A stretch of 64,000 nt of DNA, from the NCBI GenBank assembly GCA_019752335.1, contig JAIEMJ010000038.1:62001-126000 (forward strand), read 5' to 3'. Below are positions 28,079 through 37,306 of the stretch, one piece after another. A program made the translations under genes and the position numbers. A model generated the notes under the pieces. That model was not told where the DNA came from, did no database searches, and saw only the letters and a list, made by a program, of their open reading frames with translations. The DNA comes from Bryobacteraceae bacterium (lineage in GTDB: Bacteria; Acidobacteriota; Terriglobia; Bryobacterales; Bryobacteraceae). How positions within the stretch are numbered: the first letter of the stretch is position 1; each line of letters opens with the position of its first letter.

Positions 28079-30628
28079 TCATTTCCGCCGAGCGATGAGC
28101 GCTTGTAAGGAAGGCTCGCGTAGCACGGCGGCGAGTTCGGGATCGTCCTTGGCTTCGTGCGGCAAGGCCGACTGCTGCAGGGCCGCGGCGATGGTCTCTA
28201 CGGCTTTCTGCCTTTGGCCCGCCAACTCATAGGCGAGAGCCAGGCGGGCCCAGTACTCACCGCGCTGCGCGGAGGGGATTTGTTCGATTTCGCGTAGCGC
28301 ACCCGGGGCATCGCCGAGTTTGGCGCGGTACTCGGCGAGATTGGCGCGAATGGAGTAGCTATCGGGCGTAAGTTCCAGGCGCTTGTTGGCGAGTTCGACG
28401 GCGCGGGCCAGCGCGGCGTTCGCCTTCTCCTTACTGCCCGGCAGCCAACGATAGGCGGTACCGAGGTTCCCCCACGCCACGTAGGACCCGGCATCGAGGT
28501 CCACGGCCGTTTCGAGTGCCGCCGCGGCGGCGGCGTAGCGTTTGTCGAAGTAATTGGCGACGCCCAATTGGCTGTAGGACCGGGCGGTGCGGTTCAACTG
28601 AATGGCGCGCTGGGTCTCGCGCCGGGCGTCGGCGTAGCGGCCCTCGGTGACGTAGATGCCGCCCAGATTGCGGTAGACGACGTCGTTGTCGGGGGTGAGG
28701 GTTCTGGCGCGCAGGAAGGCCGTCTCGGCGTCGGAATAGCGGTTCTGGTTCCAGTAGAAGACGCCGAGGAGGAGGAAGCCATACCAGTCAGAGGGGCGGC
28801 GGCGGGTGGCCTCGAGGTAGGCGGTTTCGGCTTCGCGCACGCGGCCGAGGCTGGCGTAGAGGCTGGCCAGGGCGCGTTGCGCGTCGGGATTGCCGGGGTC
28901 GAGCCGGAGGGCGGTTTGTAGCTCGCCGATGGCATCGTTGCGACGTCCGTTCTGCGCATAGATGTCGCCGAGCTTGGCGTGCGCAATAGCCAGCTTTGGA
29001 TCAAGCGCTACGGCTTGGCGCGCGGACTGCTCAGCGCGCTCACCCCACGCCTTGTCGCTCGTCGCGAGGGCCTTACGCCAGTAGGCCTCGCCTAACGCGG
29101 CGTGGGCGAGCGCGTAGCGCGAGTCGGCTTGCGTGGCGGCGGCCAGGCGTTCGATGGCGCGGTCGACGTTGCCCGCGACGTCATAGCGCGCCAGGTAGCC
29201 GCGGCCTTGCAAGTAGTTCGAATAGGCGCCGGGATTCGCCGTCTCGCTGGCGGGCGCGGCCGAGGCGGGTGCGAGTTGCAGCCGGAGAAGACTGAGCAAG
29301 CCGACCAACGCCGTCTCCGGGGCGCCGATCAGATTGCGGGGATCGAAGTCGAAGCTGCGGGCTCCGGTTTGGCGCAGGGTGGTGGCGTCGATCAGGTTGA
29401 GATAGAGGCGCACCTGGTCGCGCACATTTTGCACGCTGCCGGTGACGGCCAGGTTGGCGCCGTAGATGCGCCGCGCTTCCTCCACGCTCGCAATCTTGCG
29501 CGCGCGGATTTCGCTGGCCGGTACGATTAGCATGCGCCAGCCGGGCTCGGCGGCTTCGCTGAGGCGCGAGGTGAGCGTCTCCACCAGGCCGTCAGAAAGT
29601 GCGCGAACGGTCTCATTGCCGCCGATGACTTCGAGCGGCAGGACGGCCAGATGCCGCTCCGGCGGCAGGCTGGCGCCACGCCAGCGATACCAGGCGCCGC
29701 CGGCGGCGGCGAGCCCCAATCCGGTGGCGCCGCCGATCAGCCAGCGCCGGTGGAGCGGCGGCCTTACCGGCGAAGTCGCCGGCGCCATCATGGTCACGGT
29801 CGCTTCGTCGCCCAGCGGACGGCCTTCCTTGATGCGCCGCAGCGCGTCGCCCATCTCGCCTGCCGTGCGCCAACGCTGGGCCGGGTTCTTGGCTAGTGCC
29901 TGGTCAATCACCGCGCCGAGGCCGTGGGGTAACTCCGGGCGCAAGGACTCCACGGGAGCCGGCGCATCGTGGATGATGCTGTAGATCACGCTGAGGTCGT
30001 GGTCGCGCTGGAACGGGCGGCGGCCGGTGAGCATTTCGAAGAGCACAATGCCGAGTGACCAGATGTCGGTGCGATGGTCCAGGGCCAAGCCCTGCGCTTG
30101 TTCCGGCGACATGTAGTCGGGCGTACCGATCACCACGCCTGGAATCGTCAGGCGGGAGCCGCCCTTCACCAGCGCGAGCCCGAAATCGAGGATGTAGGCG
30201 TGGCCTTGCGGACTGACGACAATGTTGCCGCTCTTGATGTCGCGGTGGACGACGCCCTGGCGGCGTGCTTCGTCGAGTCCGCTGGCGATTTGGATGGCGA
30301 GATCCAGCGCCTTATTCAACTCGAGCGGTTGCCCGCGGATCACGCGGTTGAGCGGTTGCCCTTCGAGGAAAGCCATCGCGAAGAAGAGTTTGCCATCGGC
30401 TTCGTCCACTTCGTAGATGGGGCAAATGTGTGGATGATGGAGGCGGGCGGCCGCTTTCGCTTCGTTGAGGAAGCGCTCCTTGTCGGCGTCGTCGAGCCGC
30501 TCGCCGTGCAGGAATTTAAGCGCCACGGTGCGATTCAGCTTCGTATCTTCGGCCTGGTAGACGATGCCCATGCCACCTTCGCCGAGCTTCGAAACGATGC
30601 GGTAGTGCGAGACTCGCTCGCCGATCAT
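28079..30628 (-). CDS. Transmembrane serine/threonine protein kinase with TPR repeats
   Basis: 849 residues. The kinase domain (about 8-270) has an intact glycine loop GEGGMGIVYQ, Lys in VALKFLHG, catalytic HRDIKSGN, DFGLA and APE-like GTPDYMSPEQ, so it should be active. A membrane helix follows (LIGGATGLGLAAAGGAWY, near residue 305). The outer part starts with a TolB/FlgO-like domain (ERHLAVLPLEVIGGN, LAVTGSVQNVRDQVRLYLNL) and continues with about ten TPRs (AYSNYLQGRGYLARYDVAG, LDPGNPDAQRALASLYASLG). This layout is common in Acidobacteriota signalling kinases. The kinase ATG overlaps the stop of the peptidase gene (30625-32778) by four bases, so the two are translated from one message. Confidence 0.93.
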   Translation of the reverse strand: MIGERVSHYRIVSKLGEGGMGIVYQAEDTKLNRTVALKFLHGERLDDADKERFLNEAKAAARLHHPHICPIYEVDEADGKLFFAMAFLEGQPLNRVIRGQPLELNKALDLAIQIASGLDEARRQGVVHRDIKSGNIVVSPQGHAYILDFGLALVKGGSRLTIPGVVIGTPDYMSPEQAQGLALDHRTDIWSLGIVLFEMLTGRRPFQRDHDLSVIYSIIHDAPAPVESLRPELPHGLGAVIDQALAKNPAQRWRTAGEMGDALRRIKEGRPLGDEATVTMMAPATSPVRPPLHRRWLIGGATGLGLAAAGGAWYRWRGASLPPERHLAVLPLEVIGGNETVRALSDGLVETLTSRLSEAAEPGWRMLIVPASEIRARKIASVEEARRIYGANLAVTGSVQNVRDQVRLYLNLIDATTLRQTGARSFDFDPRNLIGAPETALVGLLSLLRLQLAPASAAPASETANPGAYSNYLQGRGYLARYDVAGNVDRAIERLAAATQADSRYALAHAALGEAYWRKALATSDKAWGERAEQSARQAVALDPKLAIAHAKLGDIYAQNGRRNDAIGELQTALRLDPGNPDAQRALASLYASLGRVREAETAYLEATRRRPSDWYGFLLLGVFYWNQNRYSDAETAFLRARTLTPDNDVVYRNLGGIYVTEGRYADARRETQRAIQLNRTARSYSQLGVANYFDKRYAAAAAALETAVDLDAGSYVAWGNLGTAYRWLPGSKEKANAALARAVELANKRLELTPDSYSIRANLAEYRAKLGDAPGALREIEQIPSAQRGEYWARLALAYELAGQRQKAVETIAAALQQSALPHEAKDDPELAAVLREPSLQALIARRK

Positions 30629-32778
30629 GGGGCGGCTCCGGCCGCGAGCGCGAAGCCGTTGGGACAGGGGTAGCGCGCGGCCACCACCAGCTCCAACTTC
30701 CGGCCCTGGCCCCAGGCGTAGCCGCGAATCTGGACGTCGTTCACTTTGGCGAGATCCAGTCCGTCGAGCGGCACGGGAAGCGTAGCGAGGTCCGCGCCGC
30801 CGCTGAATTGCGGGATGCCGTTCACGTAGCAGACGAGCCGCACCAGGTTCGTCGAGCGAACGTGGAGGTCCAGGCGGTCCGGATGGGCGGCCACGCCGGT
30901 GATCTCGAGGGCATGGACGGTCTTACGGCTCAACTCGCGGCAGGCGAAGGCAATCAGGTCACTGCCCCAATCCATGATGTCGGTCTTGGTGAGTTGGTAG
31001 GGGATGGTTCGGGTGACGCCGAGGTCTTCGAGGGCCTGCCCCGCCCGGAGCCCAGCCCGCGTGGAGCGCAGCGAAGCAAAGCCAATCGCGGCGCCGCCCG
31101 GCAAGGGCTGCAAGGGCAGACCGGGCACGACGCTCAGCCGTTCCAGCAGGTCGCTTTGGTGCCACCAGCGGCTACCTCCGCCGCCGCCCGTATTCTCGTC
31201 CACCCCAATAATCGGGCCGATTTCGTGGTCCTGGAAGCCGGCCGCGAAGATGTCGGTGGCGCTGTAGGAGATGGCGTCGATGAGCAGCGCGACGGGCCCC
31301 TGGTAGACCTGTCCCGTGTCGTTGGCGAGGTCCGGGGGCGTGAGCGGACGGCCCTCGGTGATGGCCAGGCCTTCCGCCAGCGCGTAAGCGGCGTCTTCGA
31401 TCCACGGTTGAAACTCAGCCTTCAACTCCTGCATGGCCAGGCGATTCAGGTCGTCGCTGGTCAGCGCTCGCACGCGTCCCAGAATCTCCTGGATGGTGGG
31501 CGTATTGGCGAAGTGAAAGCGCGCGGGGGTAATCTCACGCGGGGTCAGCAACTGCAGCAGTCGCTCGGCGCCCTTGATGCTGCCGCCGGGGTTGCCGCGC
31601 ACATCGAGGACGAGCCCGTCCGGCGCAAATTCGCGCATGACGCCGAGAATCCGTTGGAACTCGGCGAAGATGGAGTCCGAAGCGGCTTCGAAGGTCTTGA
31701 TGCGCAGGTAGCCAAAGCGCTTCGAGTGCGGGTCAGCCGGGTTGAAGAGTTCGTCCGGAGTGATCGCGCGTTTGACGAAGATTCCCGAGGGATGCTGGAA
31801 CTCGAAGACGTTGGGCAGGCGCGAATAGAGGAAGTCCGCGTCGCTGGCGCGGAGGCTTTCGGGCACGGCGTCGAGGGTGGCGAAGATGGGCGCGACGCCC
31901 CGGGTTTGGCGTACGTCCGCTTCGCGCTCCTCGCGGTGCTGCAACTCCTCTTGCTCTTTCCAGCCTTGGTTGCCCCACAGAGCCTTGCGCGCCGTGGCCT
32001 GGTCGGCGACGGGCTGGCAGACGGCCGTGGAGGGCGCGCGAAAGGCACCTCGGGCAAAACCGGACGCGACGTGCCAGGGGAATTGCAGAATCCGCTCTTT
32101 TTGGCCGGACCGATACTGCAGGAAGACGCTCTCCTCCGGCGGCGGCAGCACGTAAGTCAAGCTGCGCGTGGTGAGCTCGGCCATGCCGCGCGAGAACTTC
32201 GAAGCGTCGTTGCCCGCCGGGATGGCCCCGGCCAAGCGTTCCACCGCGCGCCGCACCGGCGTGCCGTTCCAGTAGGTGATCTCGACGCCGGGCTGGAAGT
32301 GGGGATGCCGAAAGCCCATGAGGGTTTGCGTGACGACGAAACGCTGCTGGCCGGCCTCGTCGTGATAGACCTTCACGATAAACGGCAAGAAAGCCAGCGC
32401 GCCGCGATAGGGCGCGGGGAGGCCATAGGAGGTATGAGCGTCGCGCAGTTCAGTGAAGATGCGAATGATCTCGGAGTGGAACTTGAGGTCGTCGTCGAGC
32501 CGCGGGAGTTGCGCGCGCAGCAGGCGCAGGCGCTGCACCGGGTCAATCCCGTAGCGGGCTCGCTTGAAGGGCAAGTGGGCGTAAAACTGGTCGAGAATCA
32601 GGATCGCCTGATCGCAGATCACTTCGCGATCCGCGGGCCGCAAGGGCGACTCGCGCGCGGCGGCGAGGAAGTCAGGCAGGGTACGGATGAGCAGATCCGG
32701 CAGCTCCAGCGCGGTTTTTCCGGCCAGGATCCCGGCCACGGCCGCCGCGGTGGCCTCCACTGCCGATTGCATCGTCAC
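30625..32778 (-). CDS. S41-family peptidase-like protein
   Basis: Up to 717 residues from GTG 32778 (an ATG two codons later is also possible). The C-terminal-processing-peptidase core contains DGLVLDVRGNPGGSIKGAER and GPVALLIDAISYSATDIFAA, where the serine of SYSATD is the likely nucleophile, followed by IGPIIGVDENTGGGGG. Upstream, LGVMREF and a PDZ-like region (PGVEITYWNGTPVRRAVERL) fit the family. No signal peptide or membrane helix is visible, unusual for S41 proteins, so it may act in the cytoplasm or leave by another route. The final ~120 residues form an extra beta domain (YQLTKTDIMDWGSDLIAF, LEITGVAAHPDRLDLHVRS). It is translationally coupled to the following Ser/Thr kinase, which suggests regulation of one by the other. 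Confidence 0.8.
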   Translation of the reverse strand: MTMQSAVEATAAAVAGILAGKTALELPDLLIRTLPDFLAAARESPLRPADREVICDQAILILDQFYAHLPFKRARYGIDPVQRLRLLRAQLPRLDDDLKFHSEIIRIFTELRDAHTSYGLPAPYRGALAFLPFIVKVYHDEAGQQRFVVTQTLMGFRHPHFQPGVEITYWNGTPVRRAVERLAGAIPAGNDASKFSRGMAELTTRSLTYVLPPPEESVFLQYRSGQKERILQFPWHVASGFARGAFRAPSTAVCQPVADQATARKALWGNQGWKEQEELQHREEREADVRQTRGVAPIFATLDAVPESLRASDADFLYSRLPNVFEFQHPSGIFVKRAITPDELFNPADPHSKRFGYLRIKTFEAASDSIFAEFQRILGVMREFAPDGLVLDVRGNPGGSIKGAERLLQLLTPREITPARFHFANTPTIQEILGRVRALTSDDLNRLAMQELKAEFQPWIEDAAYALAEGLAITEGRPLTPPDLANDTGQVYQGPVALLIDAISYSATDIFAAGFQDHEIGPIIGVDENTGGGGGSRWWHQSDLLERLSVVPGLPLQPLPGGAAIGFASLRSTRAGLRAGQALEDLGVTRTIPYQLTKTDIMDWGSDLIAFACRELSRKTVHALEITGVAAHPDRLDLHVRSTNLVRLVCYVNGIPQFSGGADLATLPVPLDGLDLAKVNDVQIRGYAWGQGRKLELVVAARYPCPNGFALAAGAAP

Positions 32779-32799
32779 AAGCCGATTTTACTCGACAAC

Positions 32800-34026
32800 T
32801 TACTCAACGATGGCCTGCATGACGGCATTTTCGAAGTCGCGGTCGAGTTGGCGGTTGGAGTTGTCAGTCTGAATCATCATGATGCCCACCACTTTCTCCT
32901 TCGGGTCAATCCAGAAGTGTGTGCCAAACGCGCCGTCCCAGCCGTAGCTGCCTTTGGAGACGCGTTGGCCGGCGGCGATAGGGTCCGAGATGACTTGCAC
33001 GCTCAGGCCAAAGCCGCGGCCGGGCGGGCGGCCCGGCATCGTGTCGGGCACGAAGATGCTGGCCATGAGCTCGACAGTCCTGGGGCTCAACAGACGCTTG
33101 CCGTGCAACTGCCCGCCATCGAGCAGCATTTGGGCGAAGAGGGCGTAGTCGGCGGCGGTGGAGTAGAGTCCGCCGGCTCCGGACGAGTAGTTGTCGCCGT
33201 AGAGATTCAGCATGACATGCTTGGGGTCGAGCGGGGTGAGCGCGCCGGGCGTGCGGTGGTAGCTCTTGACGAGGCGTGCGAGCACGTCGCCTGCCGGGTG
33301 AAACGTCGTTTCCTTCATGCCGAGCGGCCCGAAGACGCGGGCCGCGAGAAACTTCTCGAAGCTCTGGCCGGAAGCGACTTCGACGACCCGGCCCAGCGTA
33401 TCGAAGGCGGCCCCGGGGCTATAGGTCCAGCGTGAGCCCGGCTGAAAGTCGAGCGGCGGCGAGGCCATGCGCGGCACATAGTCGGCCAGGGTGTCCGTTG
33501 GCTGTTTGGGCAGCTTGGTCATTTCGGGCGCGCTCAGCGGCCCACTCCCCAGGCCGGAGACGTGCGTCAGCAGGTCCTGGATGGTGATCTCGCGCGTCGC
33601 GGGCACCGTGTAGTAAGTGCCCGGCTTCTCCTGCGCCACGGCGACCTTCATCGTCTTGAACTCGGGAATGAAGCGCGAGACCGGATCGTTCAGCCGGACT
33701 TTGCCCTCTTCGAGCAGCATCAGAATCGCCACGCCAACCACGGGCTTCGTCATCGACCAGATGCGGAACACCGCATTCTTCTCCATCGCGCGCTTGCCCT
33801 CGACATCCATGGAGCCATGGGCTTCGAGGTGCGCAACGCGCCCCTGGCGCGCCACCAAGGTGACGGCGCCCGAAATCTCCTGCGCGTCCATGTGCCGCTG
33901 GATCGTCTCGCGGATTTGCGCGAGCCGCTCGGTCGATAGCCCAACGGACTCGGGCTTCGCCTCCGGAATCATGGCGGCCGGCAGGCAGCCGGACAATAGG
34001 AGGAAGACGGCTAAAAATCTTGGCAC
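32800..34026 (-). CDS. Serine hydrolase of the class C beta-lactamase/esterase family, lipoprotein
   Basis: 408 residues. The N-terminus MPRFLAVFLLLSGCLPAA has a lipobox (LSGC), so lipid anchoring is likely. Active-site motifs are SxxK in FRIWSMTKPVVG, a YSP in place of YxN (SRWTYSPGAAFDTLG) and a GTH where HTG/KTG is expected. Family members hydrolyse beta-lactams, D-amino-acid peptides or esters; these motifs fit an EstB/serine-hydrolase type better than a true AmpC. Expected site: outer or periplasmic face of the envelope. It reads toward the peptidase-kinase pair with 21 bases between stop and next start, so a three-gene operon is possible. Confidence 0.88.
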   Translation of the reverse strand: MPRFLAVFLLLSGCLPAAMIPEAKPESVGLSTERLAQIRETIQRHMDAQEISGAVTLVARQGRVAHLEAHGSMDVEGKRAMEKNAVFRIWSMTKPVVGVAILMLLEEGKVRLNDPVSRFIPEFKTMKVAVAQEKPGTYYTVPATREITIQDLLTHVSGLGSGPLSAPEMTKLPKQPTDTLADYVPRMASPPLDFQPGSRWTYSPGAAFDTLGRVVEVASGQSFEKFLAARVFGPLGMKETTFHPAGDVLARLVKSYHRTPGALTPLDPKHVMLNLYGDNYSSGAGGLYSTAADYALFAQMLLDGGQLHGKRLLSPRTVELMASIFVPDTMPGRPPGRGFGLSVQVISDPIAAGQRVSKGSYGWDGAFGTHFWIDPKEKVVGIMMIQTDNSNRQLDRDFENAVMQAIVE

Positions 34027-34283
34027 CTCTGGATTCTATCGCAGCGCCTTGCCGGTGTCTCCCGAGGCATCGTTCCCTCCGTCTGCGCACGAAATGGGCA
34101 CCTCACGAAAGCGGCCCTTTTATCTCTTGTTATGGGCGGTTTTCCGGAAGTACCGGGTACTCTTGATCTATTCCTTGCAGTACGCCAAAGTACTTGCGAA
34201 AGTGGACCATCTCGCCGATAATCGGACGGTGTTGAAGGTGCGCCAAGTGAGCGAAACCGGCTTCACGAGGACTAGGGGTTCAG

Positions 34284-36512
34284 ATGTTCAATCGCCAGAT
34301 CGTTTTGGGCTTGCTGGTTTTGATCGCCACGGCACGGGCAGAAGTGGCCGAAATGGTGGTGAAGGTGACGGGCCCGAAGTCCGTCTATCGCGGTAATGCC
34401 TTAAACCTGCGGGTAACCGGGCAAGTCCTGAGGGGCACGGATACCGATCTCATTACCGTTTACCACAACCGCCTGCCCCAGGGAGTCTCATCCGTTTGGA
34501 CCCGCGCCTGCTGTACCGATACGCAGGTTTATCGCGTGGACTATGCGCAGTTGCTGACTCTGAGGACCTTGAACAACGCCCCGCTCGGCCGGTTGAATCT
34601 CACCATTACCTACGCGACGCCGGGCGGCGTGACGGCAGACGCGATCTATACCATTGAGATTCTTGACGCCCCGGCGCCGGTGATCCCGGTGAATCCCCCT
34701 CCCAGTCCAACCCCATTGGCTGCGGAGAGCTTGTGGAAGCAGCAAATCCGCCTGGGAGACCCTTTCTGCTATCAGGATACGGTGGCCTGGGAAGGAGGCG
34801 TGTGGTACTACGATGGGGCGCGGGTTTTTTATAACCTGAGCGACATCACCGGATCGCGCAGCTTTGATCCCTGTGCGGAATTTCAGGCTGCGGCATATCG
34901 AAAATACGTGCTGGATAATCAGGGCCGGCTTCCAGGCTGGCGCTATTTTCCGCATGGGCTGGCGATGCATTATCAGAAAACCGGGGACCTGCAGTCGTTG
35001 CGGGCACTGCGGTTGATGTTATTCAATGGCCCCTTCTCGAAAGTAAGTCAATACGTCGTTGATCCAGATTTGATCCGCGAAGTGAGCTACGCCGTCGGGG
35101 TGCATCTGCAGAATGAACGGGTGGGTCTGCCCCGGCAAGAAGATCTGCAACCTTTGGTGGAAGTGCTCTTGGGCCACTTCGAACAACTTTTCGTTTCACG
35201 GCAGAAACGGTGGCAGCCGTTCATGGTCGCGTTGGGAGCGGAGGCGCTAATCTCCTATTGGGAAACCACCAACGATCCGCGGGTGCTGCCGATGCTAAAG
35301 CGTGCGGCCGACTCTATGTGGGCAGAGAGTTGGAGCGCGCGCAACGGAGGGTTTGCCTACACGTTAGAGGCGGGCGTGACCTACGAGGGCGCGGGTGACC
35401 TCAATCTGCTAATTGCGCCTGTGTATGGATGGGTGTACGCGCAGACGCGAGAGGTGAAGTATCGGGATATGGGCGATGAAATCTTTTGGGAAGGCGTCAA
35501 CCGGGCTTGGCTGGGAGCGGGGAAGCAATTCTCGCAGAATTACCGCTGGTCCGGCAAGTATCCCGAATGGCGGCGCCAGGGAAGCGAGCCCCTTAACAGT
35601 CCTCCGGTGCCTCCGCCGGGTCCGGCGCCGGCGCAGCCGCCCGTATTGCGATCGGTGACGCCAGCGTCTGGCAGCGGTAGGAGTCAGGTGTTTGTGGTCT
35701 CCGTGGAGGAGGCTACGGGCGCGCAGAACCTCCGGCTGGTCTCGCTGACGATTGACACCACCAACAAGGCCGCGGCCAGTTGCGCGATTTCCGTGGCGCC
35801 GCAGCAGCGAACGATCTCGCTGATGAACGACCTGGGAACGAGCACTATTTCGGCCAGCCTGGACACTACCGGACTCCTCGAAAACGGCCAGTGCTCGATT
35901 ACGCTGCCCGTTACGGCGGTGTCTTCAGCTGCGCTCTTCACCGTCCAAATCCCCGTATCGTTCCGCGCCAGTTTCGTAGGGCCAAAGAACCTCTACGTCA
36001 GCGCGATTAATGCGGCACAGGTTTCTACGGGCACCCTGACGCCGGGGACGTTTACCGTTACCGCGGCCGTCGCGACCGGGCAACCGGTGATCGATTCGGT
36101 CATCCGTTCGTCCAATAGCGGATTGATTCACACCTTTACGATCAATGTCGACGAGCCCACGGGCGCCCGCAATTTGGAGGTAATTTCGTTAAGCGTGGAT
36201 TCGTCCATCAAGTCCAACGCGAGTTGCTCCCTCTCCATCAATCTCCCCTCTTCGGCGGTGACTCTGCGCGACGACACAGGCATGGTCTTGTTGTACGGAG
36301 CCCTGGGTTCGAATCGAACTCTGTCGAATAGCCAGTGCACGGTGGCCATGTCTTCCGTGGTGGCATCGGCCCAAGCCAGACGGGTGACTCTCCAGGTAAC
36401 CATTAGCTTTGATCCCAGCTACCGGGGCACTAAGAGCATTTTCGTTAATGCCGCCAATGTGTTCCGCGGTGAAACCGGCGTGATGGCGCAAGGGATGTTC
36501 ACCATCGAGTAA
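34284..36512 (+). CDS. Secreted multidomain protein with two C-terminal Ig-like repeats
   Basis: 742 residues with a signal peptide (MFNRQIVLGLLVLIATARAE). Residues about 25-130 form an Ig-like beta domain. Residues about 150-440 are mainly helical with paired-helix spacing (LDNQGRLPGWRYFPHGLAMH, VLLGHFEQLFVSRQKRWQPF) and could be an alpha/alpha toroid, though no catalytic motif is recognised. A proline-rich linker (PPVPPPGPAPAQPP) leads to two homologous domains of about 130 residues, the first beginning LRSVTPASGSGRSQVFVVSV and the second IDSVIRSSNSGLIHTFTINV, each with a pair of cysteines (SCAIS...GQCSI and SCSLS...SQCTV). This repeat type is widespread in Solibacter-like secreted proteins. 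Function unknown. The 257 bases upstream hold no gene I recognise. Confidence 0.75.
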   Translation: MFNRQIVLGLLVLIATARAEVAEMVVKVTGPKSVYRGNALNLRVTGQVLRGTDTDLITVYHNRLPQGVSSVWTRACCTDTQVYRVDYAQLLTLRTLNNAPLGRLNLTITYATPGGVTADAIYTIEILDAPAPVIPVNPPPSPTPLAAESLWKQQIRLGDPFCYQDTVAWEGGVWYYDGARVFYNLSDITGSRSFDPCAEFQAAAYRKYVLDNQGRLPGWRYFPHGLAMHYQKTGDLQSLRALRLMLFNGPFSKVSQYVVDPDLIREVSYAVGVHLQNERVGLPRQEDLQPLVEVLLGHFEQLFVSRQKRWQPFMVALGAEALISYWETTNDPRVLPMLKRAADSMWAESWSARNGGFAYTLEAGVTYEGAGDLNLLIAPVYGWVYAQTREVKYRDMGDEIFWEGVNRAWLGAGKQFSQNYRWSGKYPEWRRQGSEPLNSPPVPPPGPAPAQPPVLRSVTPASGSGRSQVFVVSVEEATGAQNLRLVSLTIDTTNKAAASCAISVAPQQRTISLMNDLGTSTISASLDTTGLLENGQCSITLPVTAVSSAALFTVQIPVSFRASFVGPKNLYVSAINAAQVSTGTLTPGTFTVTAAVATGQPVIDSVIRSSNSGLIHTFTINVDEPTGARNLEVISLSVDSSIKSNASCSLSINLPSSAVTLRDDTGMVLLYGALGSNRTLSNSQCTVAMSSVVASAQARRVTLQVTISFDPSYRGTKSIFVNAANVFRGETGVMAQGMFTIE

Positions 36513-36538
36513 GTGAACGCGGCCAGTTGTCTGGCCGT

Positions 36539-37168
36539 TCAGTTCGTCGCGAAGCAGTAATAGCGCCCAGCGCCGCCGGTAGCCACCAGGTTCGCCTGGC
36601 TGCAGCCCTTCGAGGGGTGCGCAAAATTCCAGGAGGTGGGATTCTTGCCGCCACCCTGGCGGTCATGATGGCCCACCATCGCGCTGCCTTCGCCGTGGCT
36701 GGTCCAGTTCTTGCACGTGGTGTCGTCGGTGCCCGGCGTAAGCGTGCCGTCCATCTGCGAACCCGTCAGCACGTCGTGCTGATTCGGCGTGTCGCCGCGG
36801 CCGTTTACCACTTCGCCCTTCTCGGTGAGTGACGTATCTTTCTTGAGGTTGTTGCTGTCCGAGTGTAAATCAGCCACGTCCTTGGCCATCATCACGCCCT
36901 TCGAGTTGTACCAGGGGCCCTTCCCGATACGGTCCTTGGCGTTCACGGCGGGCTTCCCGCCCTCGGCCGTCGCACTTAGGTAGGCGCGCCACTTCTTCTT
37001 CGAGCCGACGGCCTTGGCCAGCATCTGGCACTGAGCGTCAGCGCCCTTCAGTCCGCCAAGGTCAGCGCCTTGGCCCTTGCCGGCGCTGGTGATAAAGAAG
37101 CTCATCTTCTTGTCGGCGGTCTGGGCGAAGGCCGAAAGAGCTACGAGGGCGATCACGGTCAGTTTCAT
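36539..37168 (-). CDS. Secreted lectin-like (C-type lectin/endostatin-like fold) protein
   Basis: 209 residues with a signal peptide (MKLTVIALVALSAFAQ). The body matches a common small secreted family: FFITSAGKGQGADLGGLKGA, ADAQCQMLAKAVGSKKKWRAY, NAKDRIGKGPWYNSKG, TSHGEGSAMVGHHDRQGGG and the terminal GAGRYYCFATN. Four cysteines probably form two disulfides. Such proteins have a C-type-lectin-like fold and may bind polysaccharide, though ligands are not established. The ATG at 37168 is preceded by AGGAGAA. It is a single gene between the Ig-repeat protein and tRNA-Val. Confidence 0.8.
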   Translation of the reverse strand: MKLTVIALVALSAFAQTADKKMSFFITSAGKGQGADLGGLKGADAQCQMLAKAVGSKKKWRAYLSATAEGGKPAVNAKDRIGKGPWYNSKGVMMAKDVADLHSDSNNLKKDTSLTEKGEVVNGRGDTPNQHDVLTGSQMDGTLTPGTDDTTCKNWTSHGEGSAMVGHHDRQGGGKNPTSWNFAHPSKGCSQANLVATGGAGRYYCFATN

Positions 37169-37225
37169 GGGGCGAAATTCTCCTGGGACAAATCGTAACG
37201 CAAAATCATAGTAAAATGCAGAGGA

Positions 37226-37301
37226 GGGCGTTTAGCTCAGTGGTTAGAGCATCTCGTTTACACCGAGAGGGTCCGGGGTTCGAAACCCTGAACGCCCACC
37301 A
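37226..37301 (+). tRNA. tRNA-Val (anticodon TAC)
   Basis: A 76-base cloverleaf with encoded CCA. GGGCGTT pairs with AACGCCC, the D arm is GCTCAGTGGTTAGAGC, the anticodon arm CTCGTTTACACCGAG has anticodon TAC and the T arm is CCGGGGTTCGAAACCCTG with one mismatch at its base. The stop of the convergent S9 peptidase is only five bases beyond. Confidence 0.97.
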
Positions 37302-37306
37302 TCCCT

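Noticed and set aside
30808..33435. 875-codon open frame on the plus strand antisense to the S41 peptidase
   Set aside because: High-GC shadow of the real minus-strand genes; Arg/Gly/His-rich, no domain, no ribosome-binding site, and it spans two different real genes.
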